Source: Microtetraspora glauca (GTDB lineage Bacteria; Actinomycetota; Actinomycetes; Streptosporangiales; Streptosporangiaceae). From it: a stretch of DNA of 64,000 nt. Below are positions 47,912 through 55,829 of the stretch, in pieces. Every line of letters begins with the position of its first letter. Within the stretch, counting starts at the first letter, position 1. Position numbers and translations under genes: made by a program. The stretch is taken from the NCBI GenBank assembly GCA_001570385.1, contig BBYL01000028.1:62001-126000 (forward strand), given 5' to 3'. The notes beneath the pieces were generated by a model. It was not told the origin of the DNA, did no database searches, and saw nothing but the letters and a program-made list of their open reading frames with translations.

Positions 47912-49204
47912 ATGTCGGACCGGTTCAAGGCGGCCACGCAGCGGCTCCAGGACGACTGGGACACCAACCCCCGATGGAAGGACGTCCAGCGCACCTACAC
48001 GGCGGAGGACGTGGTGCGGCTGCGCGGATCCGTCCAGGAGGAGCACACGCTGGCCCGGCTCGGCGCCGAGCGGCTGTGGCACCTGCTGCAGACCGAGGAG
48101 TACGTGCACTCCCTGGGCGCGCTCACCGGCAACCAGGCCGTGCAGCAGGTCAAGGCCGGCCTGAAGGCCATCTACCTGTCCGGCTGGCAGGTCGCCGCCG
48201 ACGCCAACCTGGGCGGCCAGACGTACCCCGACCAGAGCCTCTACCCGGCCAACTCGGTGCCCGCGGTCGTGCGGCGCATCAACAACGCCCTGCTGCGGGC
48301 CGACCAGATCACCTGGTCCGAGGACGACGCGAACGCTCCCCACTGGCTGGCGCCGATCGTGGCCGACGCCGAGGCCGGGTTCGGCGGGGTGCTCAACGCG
48401 TTCGAGCTGATGAAGGGCATGATCGCCGCCGGAGCCGCGGGCGTGCACTGGGAGGACCAGCTCGCCTCGGAGAAGAAGTGCGGCCACCTGGGCGGCAAGG
48501 TGCTGATCCCCACCGCGCAGCACATCAAGACCCTCAACGCGGCCCGCCTCGCGGCCGACGTCTGCGGAGTCCCCTCGCTGATCGTCGCGCGGACCGACGC
48601 CCAGGCCGCGACGCTGCTGACCAGCGACGTGGACCCCCGCGACCAGTCGTTCTGCACCGGCGACCGCACCGCTGAGGGCTTCTACCGCGTCCGCAACGGC
48701 GTCGACGCCTGCGTCGCCCGCGGCCTGGCGTACGCGCCGTACTCCGACCTGCTCTGGATGGAGACCTCCACGCCCGACCTCGACGTGGCCCGCGCGTTCG
48801 CCGAGGCGATCAAGGCGCAGTACCCCGACCAGATGCTCGCCTACAACTGCTCGCCGTCGTTCAACTGGAAGCAGCACCTGGACGACTCCACGATCGCCAA
48901 GTTCCAGCGGGAACTCGGACACATGGGGTACAAGTTCCAGTTCATCACGCTCGCCGGCTTCCACTCGCTGAACTACTCGATGTTCGAGCTGGCCCGCGGC
49001 TACGCCGAGGACGGCATGAGCGCCTACGTCGAGCTGCAGGAAAAGGAGTTCGCGGCCGAGTCCCGCGGCTACACCGCCACCCGCCACCAGCGCGAGGTCG
49101 GCACCGGATACTTCGACCTGGTCAGCACGGCCATCGCGCCGGACTCCTCGACGACGGCCCTGAAGGGCTCGACCGAGGAGGAGCAGTTCGCGCAGGCTCA
49201 CTAA
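47912..49204 (+). CDS. aceA: Isocitrate lyase
   Basis: A 430-residue ICL of the short bacterial type: GWQVAADANLGGQTYPDQSL, VADAEAGFGGVLNAFELMK, the catalytic cysteine loop in LASEKKCGHLGGKVLIPT, ARTDAQAATLLTSD, and LAYNCSPSFNWKQHLDD. It splits isocitrate to glyoxylate and succinate, first step of the glyoxylate bypass, and in relatives also 2-methylisocitrate from propionyl-CoA. That double role fits a steroid degrader producing both acetyl- and propionyl-CoA. AAGGGAG lies 8 nt before ATG 47912. The upstream 400 bp is AT-richer and divergent to ramB; a GAGTTTGCGG stretch (minus, 47818-47827) resembles half a RamB site. Confidence 0.95.
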   Translation: MSDRFKAATQRLQDDWDTNPRWKDVQRTYTAEDVVRLRGSVQEEHTLARLGAERLWHLLQTEEYVHSLGALTGNQAVQQVKAGLKAIYLSGWQVAADANLGGQTYPDQSLYPANSVPAVVRRINNALLRADQITWSEDDANAPHWLAPIVADAEAGFGGVLNAFELMKGMIAAGAAGVHWEDQLASEKKCGHLGGKVLIPTAQHIKTLNAARLAADVCGVPSLIVARTDAQAATLLTSDVDPRDQSFCTGDRTAEGFYRVRNGVDACVARGLAYAPYSDLLWMETSTPDLDVARAFAEAIKAQYPDQMLAYNCSPSFNWKQHLDDSTIAKFQRELGHMGYKFQFITLAGFHSLNYSMFELARGYAEDGMSAYVELQEKEFAAESRGYTATRHQREVGTGYFDLVSTAIAPDSSTTALKGSTEEEQFAQAH

Positions 49205-49222
49205 CCAGCGGGATCGGGTGAC

Positions 49223-49250
49223 GTCCGCCTCCCTCCGGGGGCGGGCGGAC
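49223..49250 (+). terminator. Stem-loop after aceA
   Basis: GTCCGCC (49223-49229) pairs with GGCGGAC (49244-49250), with CCC/GGG pairing further in, starting 19 bp after the aceA stop. No U-tract, as usual for GC-rich actinomycetes. Confidence 0.6.
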
Positions 49251-49268
49251 CCGTACCAGGTCGATGAG

Positions 49269-49328
49269 AGGGCCCCGTCACGGCGCCGCAGGTCACCCCC
49301 GGGATCTGACGGCAGGTGACGGGGCCCT
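49269..49328. terminator. 13-bp perfect inverted repeat between convergent aceA and esterase genes
   Basis: AGGGCCCCGTCAC (49269-49281) and GTGACGGGGCCCT (49316-49328) form a 13-bp stem with a 34-nt loop containing a further CCCCCGGG. Being symmetric it could end transcription from both sides. Confidence 0.6.
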
Positions 49329-49364
49329 ACTCACGTCTCTCAGGTGTTCACGGGGCGGGGACGG

Positions 49365-50345
49365 TCACGCGGCGGCGGTGTCGGAGCCTCCGGCCCGGAC
49401 CTCGACGGCGTTGAGGAAGCGCGACACGTGCCGGAAGAAGATCCGCGCCTCGGGCACCACGTCGGCCAGGATCGGGAACACGTGCGGCATGCGGCGCCAC
49501 TCCTCGTAGGTCACCGGGACGCCGTTCTCCCGCGCGCTGAGCGCGACCCGGCGGGCCTCGTTCCGCAGGATCTCGGTCGAGCCGGTCACGATCATGAGCG
49601 GAGGAATGCCCGTGTAGTCCCCGAACACCGGCGAGACCAGGGGGTCACGGCAGTCGAGGCCCTCCGTCCACTGCCGGGCGAGCCAGTCCACCCGGCCCGC
49701 GGGCAACATCGGATCCAGCCAGCGGTTGTCCTTGCGGCACCCGTCGGTCAGGTCGGTCCACGGCGACAGGCAGATGGCGGCGGAGGGCAGCGGAACGCCC
49801 CGGTCCCGCAGGGCCAGCAGCGTGGCGAGGGTCAGATGCCCGCCGGCCGAGTCCCCGGCCAGCAGCATGTCCTTCGCCGCGAAGCCCCGATCGAGCAGGC
49901 ATTCGTACGCCTCGAGGGCGTCGCTGAGGGACTCGGCGAGGGAGTGGACCGGCCCCTGCCGGTAGTCGAGCGCGAGCACCGGGCGCCGGGTGGCCGCCGA
50001 CAACCGCCAGGTGATGGGCCGGTGGGTGGCCGCCGAGCAGATGAAGTAGGCGCCGCCGTGGAAATAGAGCAGCACCTTGGTCTCGTCCAGGCCGGGGCCG
50101 CCTCGTACCCATTCTCCCGAGCAGCCGTTGAAGCTGGCCTGGACGGTGGAGGCCTCCGGCGGGAGACGTCCCGGCACCCATTGCCCGAGGCCGATCAACC
50201 TGCTGGCGAGCGCCATTCCGGCCGTGTGCCGCAGGAGGACGGCGGAGATGGGGCGGGCCGTACCCCGCATGATCCCGTTGAAAGCGGCGGCCTGCCAGCT
50301 GACGGGGTAGCCGGGATGGATGTCGATATCGATCTCCGATTTCAC
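49365..50345 (-). CDS. Alpha/beta hydrolase, HSL-type esterase/lipase
   Basis: A 326-residue hormone-sensitive-lipase-family esterase: oxyanion HGGAYF (YFHGGAYFICSAATHR), nucleophile GDSAGGHLTLA, acid region DCRDPLVSPVFGDYTGIPP and the His in EWRRMPHVFPILA. No signal peptide. I choose GTG 50345 because GGAGG is 5 nt upstream of it; a GTG at 50357 has none. It would hydrolyse acyl esters of small lipophilic molecules. It is convergent with aceA and divergent from the DUF3052 gene. Steroid ester hydrolysis is conceivable but unsupported. Confidence 0.87.
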   Translation of the reverse strand: MKSEIDIDIHPGYPVSWQAAAFNGIMRGTARPISAVLLRHTAGMALASRLIGLGQWVPGRLPPEASTVQASFNGCSGEWVRGGPGLDETKVLLYFHGGAYFICSAATHRPITWRLSAATRRPVLALDYRQGPVHSLAESLSDALEAYECLLDRGFAAKDMLLAGDSAGGHLTLATLLALRDRGVPLPSAAICLSPWTDLTDGCRKDNRWLDPMLPAGRVDWLARQWTEGLDCRDPLVSPVFGDYTGIPPLMIVTGSTEILRNEARRVALSARENGVPVTYEEWRRMPHVFPILADVVPEARIFFRHVSRFLNAVEVRAGGSDTAAA

Positions 50346-50434
50346 GCTGACCTCCACTCCCGTCTGCTGGGATGATTGCCGCGGACTACCGCTCTTGCGG
50401 ACGGAGACCGCGCCGACCGGAAGGATTTCACTAT

Positions 50435-50809
50435 ATGTCGGGATATTCCGGAACCCCTCTGCCCAGAAAACTGGGGATCAAGCCCGGACACCGGGTACTC
50501 ATGATCAACTCCCCCTCAGGGCTCGGCATCGACGACCACGCAGGGCCGGAGCCGTACAACGTGATCCTGCTGTTCTGTCCGGACATGGCCACTCTTCTGG
50601 ACGAGTTCCCCGGCGCCGCCGGGCGGCTCGCGAGGGACGGCGGGCTGTGGGTGTGCTGGCCCAAGAAGTCCAGCGGCGTCGCGACGGACCTGTCCGGAGG
50701 CCCGGTCCGCGAATACGGCCTCGAGCGGGGACTGGTGGACAACAAGGTCTGCGCCGTCGACGAGACATGGTCGGGGCTGCGCTTCGTCTACCGGTTGGTC
50801 GATCGTTAA
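50435..50809 (+). CDS. DUF3052 family small protein
   Basis: A 124-residue protein. GYSGTPLPRKLGIKPGHRVL at the N-terminus, EPYNVILLFCPDMATLLDEF, GLWVCWPKKSSGVATDLSGG and the C-terminal DNKVCAVDETWSGLRFVYRL match the DUF3052 pattern as I recall it. The family's function is unknown to me; the fold looks like a small alpha/beta protein with a conserved Trp-Pro-Lys-Lys. GGAAGGA lies 9 nt before the ATG. It precedes the ABC exporter genes by 43 bp in the same direction but lies outside that operon in most genomes, so co-function is doubtful. Confidence 0.72.
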   Translation: MSGYSGTPLPRKLGIKPGHRVLMINSPSGLGIDDHAGPEPYNVILLFCPDMATLLDEFPGAAGRLARDGGLWVCWPKKSSGVATDLSGGPVREYGLERGLVDNKVCAVDETWSGLRFVYRLVDR

Positions 50810-50852
50810 ATCCGTTGCCCGCTCTCCAGCGGGACGCTAAGTTTCGTCGTTC

Positions 50853-51680
50853 GTGCCCACACTTCATCGGAGGTTCCTCACCGAATCGCACCTCTTATCC
50901 CTTTATGCCCAACTTGTGCGATATAGCTTCCGCAGGCACGCGACCTACTGGGGAGCCGCCGCGGCCGGGGCGTTCACCAACACGGTCTTCGGGGTCCTGC
51001 GGGCGTACGTGCTGATCGCCCTCTGGCAGGCCCGTCCCGCACTCGGCGGGTACGACGTCACCGACGCGGTGACCTTCTGCTTCCTCACCCAGGCGTACAT
51101 CGGCCCGATGCAGGTCTTCGGCGGCGGCCTGGAGATCACCCAGCGCATCCGCACCGGCGACATCGCCCTCGACCTGGTGCGCCCGGCACCCCTTCTGCTG
51201 TGGAGCCTGTCGGAGGACCTGGGCCGTGCCGGGTTCCTCTTCTTCGTACGGAGCGTCCCGCCGACCATCGCCGGCGCGCTGCTGTTCGGGATCGGCTTCC
51301 CCGGCGAGGCGACCGTGTGGGCCGCGTTCGCGGTGAGCTTCGCGCTCGGTGTCGTCATCAGCTTCGGCTGGCGCTACATCGTCGCGCTGGCGACCTGCTG
51401 GCTGCGCGACGACCGGGGCCTCGCGGTCATGTCACTGGTCCTGACGACGTTCTTCAGCGGGCTGATGCTCCCCCTGGTCATCTTCCCGGGCTGGCTGGGC
51501 ACGTTCGCCCGAGCCCTCCCCTGGTCGGCGATGGTCCAGGTCCCCGCCGACATCTATCTCGGCAAGGCCGACATCCCGGGCGCGCTGGGGTTCCAGGTGA
51601 TGTGGGCCGCCGTCCTGCTCGGCCTGGGCGCCCTCCTGACCCGGGCGGCACGGCGGAAGGTGGTCGTCGATGGTGGGTGA
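50853..51680 (+). CDS. ABC-2 type exporter permease (DUF990/ABC2_membrane_6), first subunit
   Basis: A 275-residue membrane protein with six hydrophobic segments. YAQLVRYSFRRHATYWGAAA opens the membrane part, followed by FCFLTQAYIGPMQVFGGGLE, the cytoplasmic RIRTGDIALDLVRPAPLLLW (a hallmark segment of the family) and a last LPWSAMVQVPADIYLGK loop. The GTG at 50853 has no clear ribosome binding site; the true start may be slightly different. It forms the transporter with the next permease and ATPase. Relatives export viologens, peptides or lipids; substrate unknown. Confidence 0.8.
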   Translation: MPTLHRRFLTESHLLSLYAQLVRYSFRRHATYWGAAAAGAFTNTVFGVLRAYVLIALWQARPALGGYDVTDAVTFCFLTQAYIGPMQVFGGGLEITQRIRTGDIALDLVRPAPLLLWSLSEDLGRAGFLFFVRSVPPTIAGALLFGIGFPGEATVWAAFAVSFALGVVISFGWRYIVALATCWLRDDRGLAVMSLVLTTFFSGLMLPLVIFPGWLGTFARALPWSAMVQVPADIYLGKADIPGALGFQVMWAAVLLGLGALLTRAARRKVVVDGG

Positions 51681-51686
51681 GAGCCG

Positions 51687-52468
51687 ATGCGCGTCTACCT
51701 CCTGCTGATCTGGACGTGGACCAGGGCGGCCGCGCGCTATCCCGTCTCGTTCACCCTCATGACCGTCGGCGGCTGCGTGACCGCCGGTCTGGACGTCGCG
51801 GTCATCTGGGTCATCTTCGCCAACACCACGACGCTCGGCGGCCTCGGCCTGTCCGAGGTCATGTTCCTGTACGGCGCGGCCTGGCATTCTCGCTCGCCGA
51901 CCTGCTGTTCAGCAACGCCGACCGGATCAGCCAGCACATCAGGGCGGGCACCTTCGACGCCATGCTGATCCGGCCGGTCGGGACCTTCGTCCAGATCACG
52001 GCCGACAGGTTCACCCCGCACCGCGCCGGCCGGGTGCTGCAGGCGGCGGTCGTCCTCGGGATCGGCCTGGCCCGGCTGGACGTGCCCGTGACCCGGGCCT
52101 GGATGATCCCCGTCATGGTCCTCTCGGGGCTGGTGATCTTCACGTCGATCTGGGCACTTGGCGGGGCGCTCCAGTTCCTGCTCACCGACGCTCCCGAGAT
52201 CGCGAACGCCTTCACGTACGGCGGAGCGCAGCTCACGCAGTACCCCCTCAGCGTGTACGGCGCCGACCTCGTCCGTGGTGTCACCTACGTCCTGCCGCTG
52301 GCGTTCGTCAACTGGCAGCCCGGCCTGTATGTACTGGGCCGCGAGGATCCCCTCGGCCTGCCGTACTGGCTGCGTTTCCTCTCACCGGCCGCCGCGGCGG
52401 CGATGGCCGCCGTCGCGGCGCTCGCCTGGCGGTCCGGAGTCCGCCGCTACCGATCGACAGGGAGTTAG
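51687..52468 (+). pseudogene. ABC-2 type exporter permease, second subunit, frameshifted
   Basis: The first 64 codons from ATG 51687 read MRVYLLLIWTWTRAAARYPV ... VMFLYGAAW, then the frame goes wrong; a good permease continuation (FSLADLLFSNADRISQHIRA, GTFDAMLIRPVGTFVQITAD, through to 52468) exists in another frame. The switch is at about 51876-51884, where GCGGCCTGGCA stands for an expected GCGGCCGGCCTGGCA: loss of one GGCC from a GGCCGGCC repeat. The rest of the gene is intact and the downstream ATPase is normal, so the lesion is recent, a sequencing error, or a reversible slip. Intact length would be about 261 residues. Confidence 0.75.
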
Positions 52469-52473
52469 AGCAG

Positions 52474-53271
52474 ATGATCGACGTCGACCGCATCGGCCGG
52501 TCGTTCCGCGTCCGCGGCACGACCGTGCACGCCGTGCGCGACCTGTCCTTCCGCGTTGGGGCCGGGGAGTTCGTCGGCTACCTGGGCCCGAACGGCGCGG
52601 GCAAGTCCACCACGATCAAAATGCTGACCGGCATCCTCGCGCCGACCTCGGGCCGGGTCACCGTCGCCGGGCTGGACCCGTCCCGGCGCCGTACGGCGCT
52701 CGCCCGCGAGATCGGCGTGGTGTTCGGGCAGCGCACGACCCTGTGGTGGGACCTCCCGCTGCGGGACAGTTTCGAACTGGCCCGGCTCCTTTACAAAGTA
52801 GATCGAGCCAGGTTCCGGGAGCGGCTCGACGAGATGACCACACGGCTCGGGCTGGGCGACTTCCTCGGAACGCCGGTCCGCCAGCTCAGCCTCGGCCAGC
52901 GCATGCGCGGCGACATCACCGCCGCGCTCCTGCACGACCCGTCGGTCCTCGTGCTGGACGAGCCGACGATCGGGCTCGACATCGTCAGCAAGGCCGAAGT
53001 CCGCGCGTTCCTGCGCGAGCTCAACACCGAGCACGGGACGACCGTCCTGCTGACCACGCACGACCTCGGCGACATCGAACGGCTGTGCCGCAGGGTGATG
53101 CTGATCGACCACGGGCGGCTGGCCTTCGACGGCACGGTGGACGAGCTGCGCGCGACGGTGCCGGGCGAGACGTCCATCGAGGACGTCGTCGCCCACCTCT
53201 ATCTCAGTAGCCCTGCTCCTCGAACTCGTCCTCATCATCCTGGGGAGGACCCGCCCATCGCGACGGCATGA
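52474..53271 (+). CDS. ABC transporter ATP-binding protein
   Basis: A 265-residue ATPase: Walker A GPNGAGKSTTIKML, Q-loop region EIGVVFGQRTTLWWDLP typical of the DUF990-partner ATPases, signature LSLGQRMRGDI, Walker B SVLVLDEPTIGLD and H-switch TTHDLGD. The last 25 residues (APRTRPHHPGEDPPI) are a disordered tail and overlap the convergent membrane-protein gene by 68 bp. It begins 5 bp after the second permease and completes a permease-permease-ATPase exporter operon. Confidence 0.9.
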   Translation: MIDVDRIGRSFRVRGTTVHAVRDLSFRVGAGEFVGYLGPNGAGKSTTIKMLTGILAPTSGRVTVAGLDPSRRRTALAREIGVVFGQRTTLWWDLPLRDSFELARLLYKVDRARFRERLDEMTTRLGLGDFLGTPVRQLSLGQRMRGDITAALLHDPSVLVLDEPTIGLDIVSKAEVRAFLRELNTEHGTTVLLTTHDLGDIERLCRRVMLIDHGRLAFDGTVDELRATVPGETSIEDVVAHLYLSSPAPRTRPHHPGEDPPIATA

Positions 53272-53671
53272 GCACCGGCAGGAAGAGGGCCACGCCCAGC
53301 ATGCCGTACACGCCGGTGGAGAGGAGGGCGAGCATGCCGTGCCCCGCCTGGACGACCTCCTTGTGGAGGGACGTCGCGGTCGGGGCCAGGCCGGCCGCGC
53401 GGCTGACGTCGAGCGCGTAGACGACGGTCCACGCGAGCAGCGCCATCGACGGCACGAACGCCGCGAGCGGGGACATCCGGCCGACCAGCACCAGGCCGAG
53501 CAGCAGTCCCACGACGGCCAGCACACCGAAGGCGATGAGAATCCGGGAGTCCCTGAAGGGCTCGATGTTCTGGGCCGCCCCGCGCACCGCCTCCTGGGCG
53601 GCCCAGCCGCCCCCGAAGAGAAGGGCCGCCGCAAGAAGCACGCCGACGAGCAACCCGAAGAAGTGCCGCAT
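53204..53671 (-). CDS. Four-TM membrane protein of unknown function
   Basis: A 155-residue protein with four hydrophobic segments: FFGLLVGVLLAAALLFGGGW, LIAFGVLAVVGLLLGLVLVG, LAAFVPSMALLAWTVVYALD and ALLSTGVYGMLGVALFLPVL. An extended loop 1 (EAVRGAAQNIEPF) and an acidic tail (QDDEDEFEEQGY) finish it. I recognise no family with certainty. Its 3' end overlaps the ABC ATPase in antisense by 68 bp. Good ATG, no near neighbours in its own direction; the ABC operon downstream of the LolA gene begins elsewhere. Confidence 0.7.
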   Translation of the reverse strand: MRHFFGLLVGVLLAAALLFGGGWAAQEAVRGAAQNIEPFRDSRILIAFGVLAVVGLLLGLVLVGRMSPLAAFVPSMALLAWTVVYALDVSRAAGLAPTATSLHKEVVQAGHGMLALLSTGVYGMLGVALFLPVLMPSRWAGPPQDDEDEFEEQGY

Positions 53672-53781
53672 GACCACCACCTCGTGTGGGAGCGCCCTGA
53701 GGGGGGGTGCGGGCGCCCCGCGGTTGGCGGCAACATTAGCGACAAAATCCTCAAAACCGCATACGCCCGTCCTGACTGGCG

Positions 53782-54747
53782 TCAGGACGTGACGTCGCGC
53801 GAGGTGAACCGCGCCCAGGCGAGCGAACCGGAGATCACGATGTAGCCGGCGAAGACCAGCAGCCCCGTCCCCATGCGCCCGGTGTCCATGGGCGCGCGAA
53901 GCACCCCGTCGAACGCGTTCCACCACGACGTCAACAGGAACGGCCGGAGGGCCGACAGCTGCGGGATCGCGACCAGGACCTCCGACACCACGACGAGCAC
54001 CACGGTCGCGGAGATCGCGCCGATCGGATTCTCGGTCAGCGTCGAGAACAGCAGCGCCAGCGCGCCGAGCGCCGCCATCCCCGCCGACGCGTACAGCACG
54101 GCCACCCCGGCACGCAGCAGGCCCTCGGCGAAGGGGACCGTCGTGCCGGACAGCAGCGTGACCGGCCCGGACGGGAACAGCACCAAGCCCGCGACCAGCG
54201 CGGACACCGCGACCAGCGTGCACGCGGCCAGGCAGAAGAGCAGCACGTTCGCGTACTTCAGCGCCAGCAGCCTGCCGCGTCCGGCCGGGGCGGTGAGCAG
54301 GTATCTCAGCGTCCCCTGGCTCGCCTCGCCCGCCACGGCGTCGCCCGCCACCACCGAGACCGCCAGCGGCAGGATCAGCGGCAGCATGACGAAGAACGCG
54401 GCGAAGGTGAGGACGAGGCCGTTGCCCGCCACCTGGGCGACGATCGACTCGGTCACGCCGTCCCCGGCCACCAGGCGCACCGCCACCCCGATCAGGATCG
54501 GCACGACGGCGAGCACCCCGAGCATGGCCAGGTGCCGTGGCCTGCGGAAGGTCAGCGCCGCCTCGGCTCCGAGCAACCGCGCCGCCGCCCGGAGACGCCC
54601 CGGCCCCCGGTCCGGTACGGCTCCCGCCCGTTCTGTCGCCACCCGTGCTGTCTCCTGGTCCGGCGCCCGGTCCGGCGTCTGGTCCGGCGGGGTCAGTACC
54701 GCCGTCGACGGTCGACGTGCGCGATCCGACGGTTCATGATTCGACAT
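53782..54747 (-). CDS. ABC-2 transporter permease
   Basis: A 321-residue permease: a disordered Pro/Arg-rich N-terminus of about 60 residues, then LTFRRPRHLAMLGVLAVVPI (amphipathic helix plus TM1) and five more membrane segments, with the family's GEASQGTLRYLLTAPAGRGR cytoplasmic coupling motif. GGGGAGG precedes ATG 54747, which lies inside the 3' end of the ATPase gene (14-bp overlap). It forms an exporter or extractor with that ATPase and follows a LolA-like protein, so it may move a lipid or lipoprotein-related substrate. Confidence 0.87.
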   Translation of the reverse strand: MSNHEPSDRARRPSTAVLTPPDQTPDRAPDQETARVATERAGAVPDRGPGRLRAAARLLGAEAALTFRRPRHLAMLGVLAVVPILIGVAVRLVAGDGVTESIVAQVAGNGLVLTFAAFFVMLPLILPLAVSVVAGDAVAGEASQGTLRYLLTAPAGRGRLLALKYANVLLFCLAACTLVAVSALVAGLVLFPSGPVTLLSGTTVPFAEGLLRAGVAVLYASAGMAALGALALLFSTLTENPIGAISATVVLVVVSEVLVAIPQLSALRPFLLTSWWNAFDGVLRAPMDTGRMGTGLLVFAGYIVISGSLAWARFTSRDVTS

Positions 54748-55780
54748 CGAAACCCTCCCCGGTGAGGCGGACGTAGACGTCCTCCAGGCTGGGCCGCACC
54801 ACCGCGAAGCCCCGTACGGCGACACCCTCACGGACGAGCGCGGCGCAGATCCGCTCGGGGGCGGCGTCCCCCAGCGCGGCCGTGGCCACCCCGTCGGCGT
54901 GGACCGCGCCCGCCAGGCCGAGCCCGGCGAGTACGGCCACCGCCTCGCCCGCGTCGGGCGTCTCGACCCGGATCGCGGGCGCGGTACCCGCGCGCAGCTC
55001 CGTGATCGGCGCCTGGGCGACGAGCCGCCCGGTGCGCATGACACCGACGTGGGTGCACATCTGCTCCACCTCGGACAGCAGGTGGGAGGACACGAACACC
55101 GTGGTCCCGTCCGCCGCCACCTCCTTGATCAGCGCGCGTACCTCCCTGGTGCCCTGGGGGTCGAGGCCGTTGGTCGGCTCGTCGAGGACGAGCAGGTCCC
55201 TGGGCCCCAGCAGGGTCGCCGCGATGGCCAGGCGGTGGCGCATGCCGAGGGAGTAGGCCCGGTACCGCTTGCCGGCCGCGGCCCCGAGCCCCACCCGGTC
55301 GAGCGCCTCGCCGACACGGCGCCGCACCGTACGCGGGTCCGAGCGGGGATCGGCCGCGTCGAACCGGCGCAGGTTGGCCTCGCCCGTGAGGTAGGGATAG
55401 AAGGCGGGCCCCTCGACGAGGGCGCCGACCCGCGGCAGCGCCCTGGAGATCCCCGCGGGTATGGGCTCGCCGAGCACCGAGCAGGCGCCCGACGTCGGGG
55501 TGACCAGCCCGAGAAGCATCCGGATCGTGGTCGTCTTGCCCGAACCGTTCGGCCCGAGGAAGCCGAAGACCGCCCCGCGCGGGACGACCAGATCGAGGTC
55601 GTCCACGGCCACCTGACCGCCGCGGAACCGCTTGGTCAGCCCGGTCGTGACGATCGCGTTCTCAGCGGTGCTCTCGCCAGTGCTCTCAGTCGCGCGGTCC
55701 GTCACGATCCCTGTCACGTTCTCATCGGTGGGGGGCGGGGGCGCCGCGCTGGGCGCCCCCGCCTTCGTCGCCGGGCTCAT
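54734..55780 (-). CDS. ABC transporter ATP-binding protein
   Basis: A 348-residue ATPase with an unusual 45-residue acidic, Thr/Glu-rich N-terminal tail (ATESTGESTAENAIVTTG). Walker A GPNGSGKTTTIRMLLG, signature-like YSLGMRHRLAIAA (degenerate LGMRHR as in other antibiotic/lipid ABC-2 ATPases), Walker B DLLVLDEPTNGLDPQG and SSHLLSEVEQ H-loop are intact. The C-terminal extension after about residue 265 is typical of drug-export ATPases. It lies 50 bp after the LolA-like gene and overlaps the permease gene. Confidence 0.9.
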   Translation of the reverse strand: MSPATKAGAPSAAPPPPTDENVTGIVTDRATESTGESTAENAIVTTGLTKRFRGGQVAVDDLDLVVPRGAVFGFLGPNGSGKTTTIRMLLGLVTPTSGACSVLGEPIPAGISRALPRVGALVEGPAFYPYLTGEANLRRFDAADPRSDPRTVRRRVGEALDRVGLGAAAGKRYRAYSLGMRHRLAIAATLLGPRDLLVLDEPTNGLDPQGTREVRALIKEVAADGTTVFVSSHLLSEVEQMCTHVGVMRTGRLVAQAPITELRAGTAPAIRVETPDAGEAVAVLAGLGLAGAVHADGVATAALGDAAPERICAALVREGVAVRGFAVVRPSLEDVYVRLTGEGFDVES

Positions 55781-55829
55781 CCCGCCGACCGTCCCGCCGC
55801 GTGCCTCACCGGAGACCGTCGCGCGTGGC

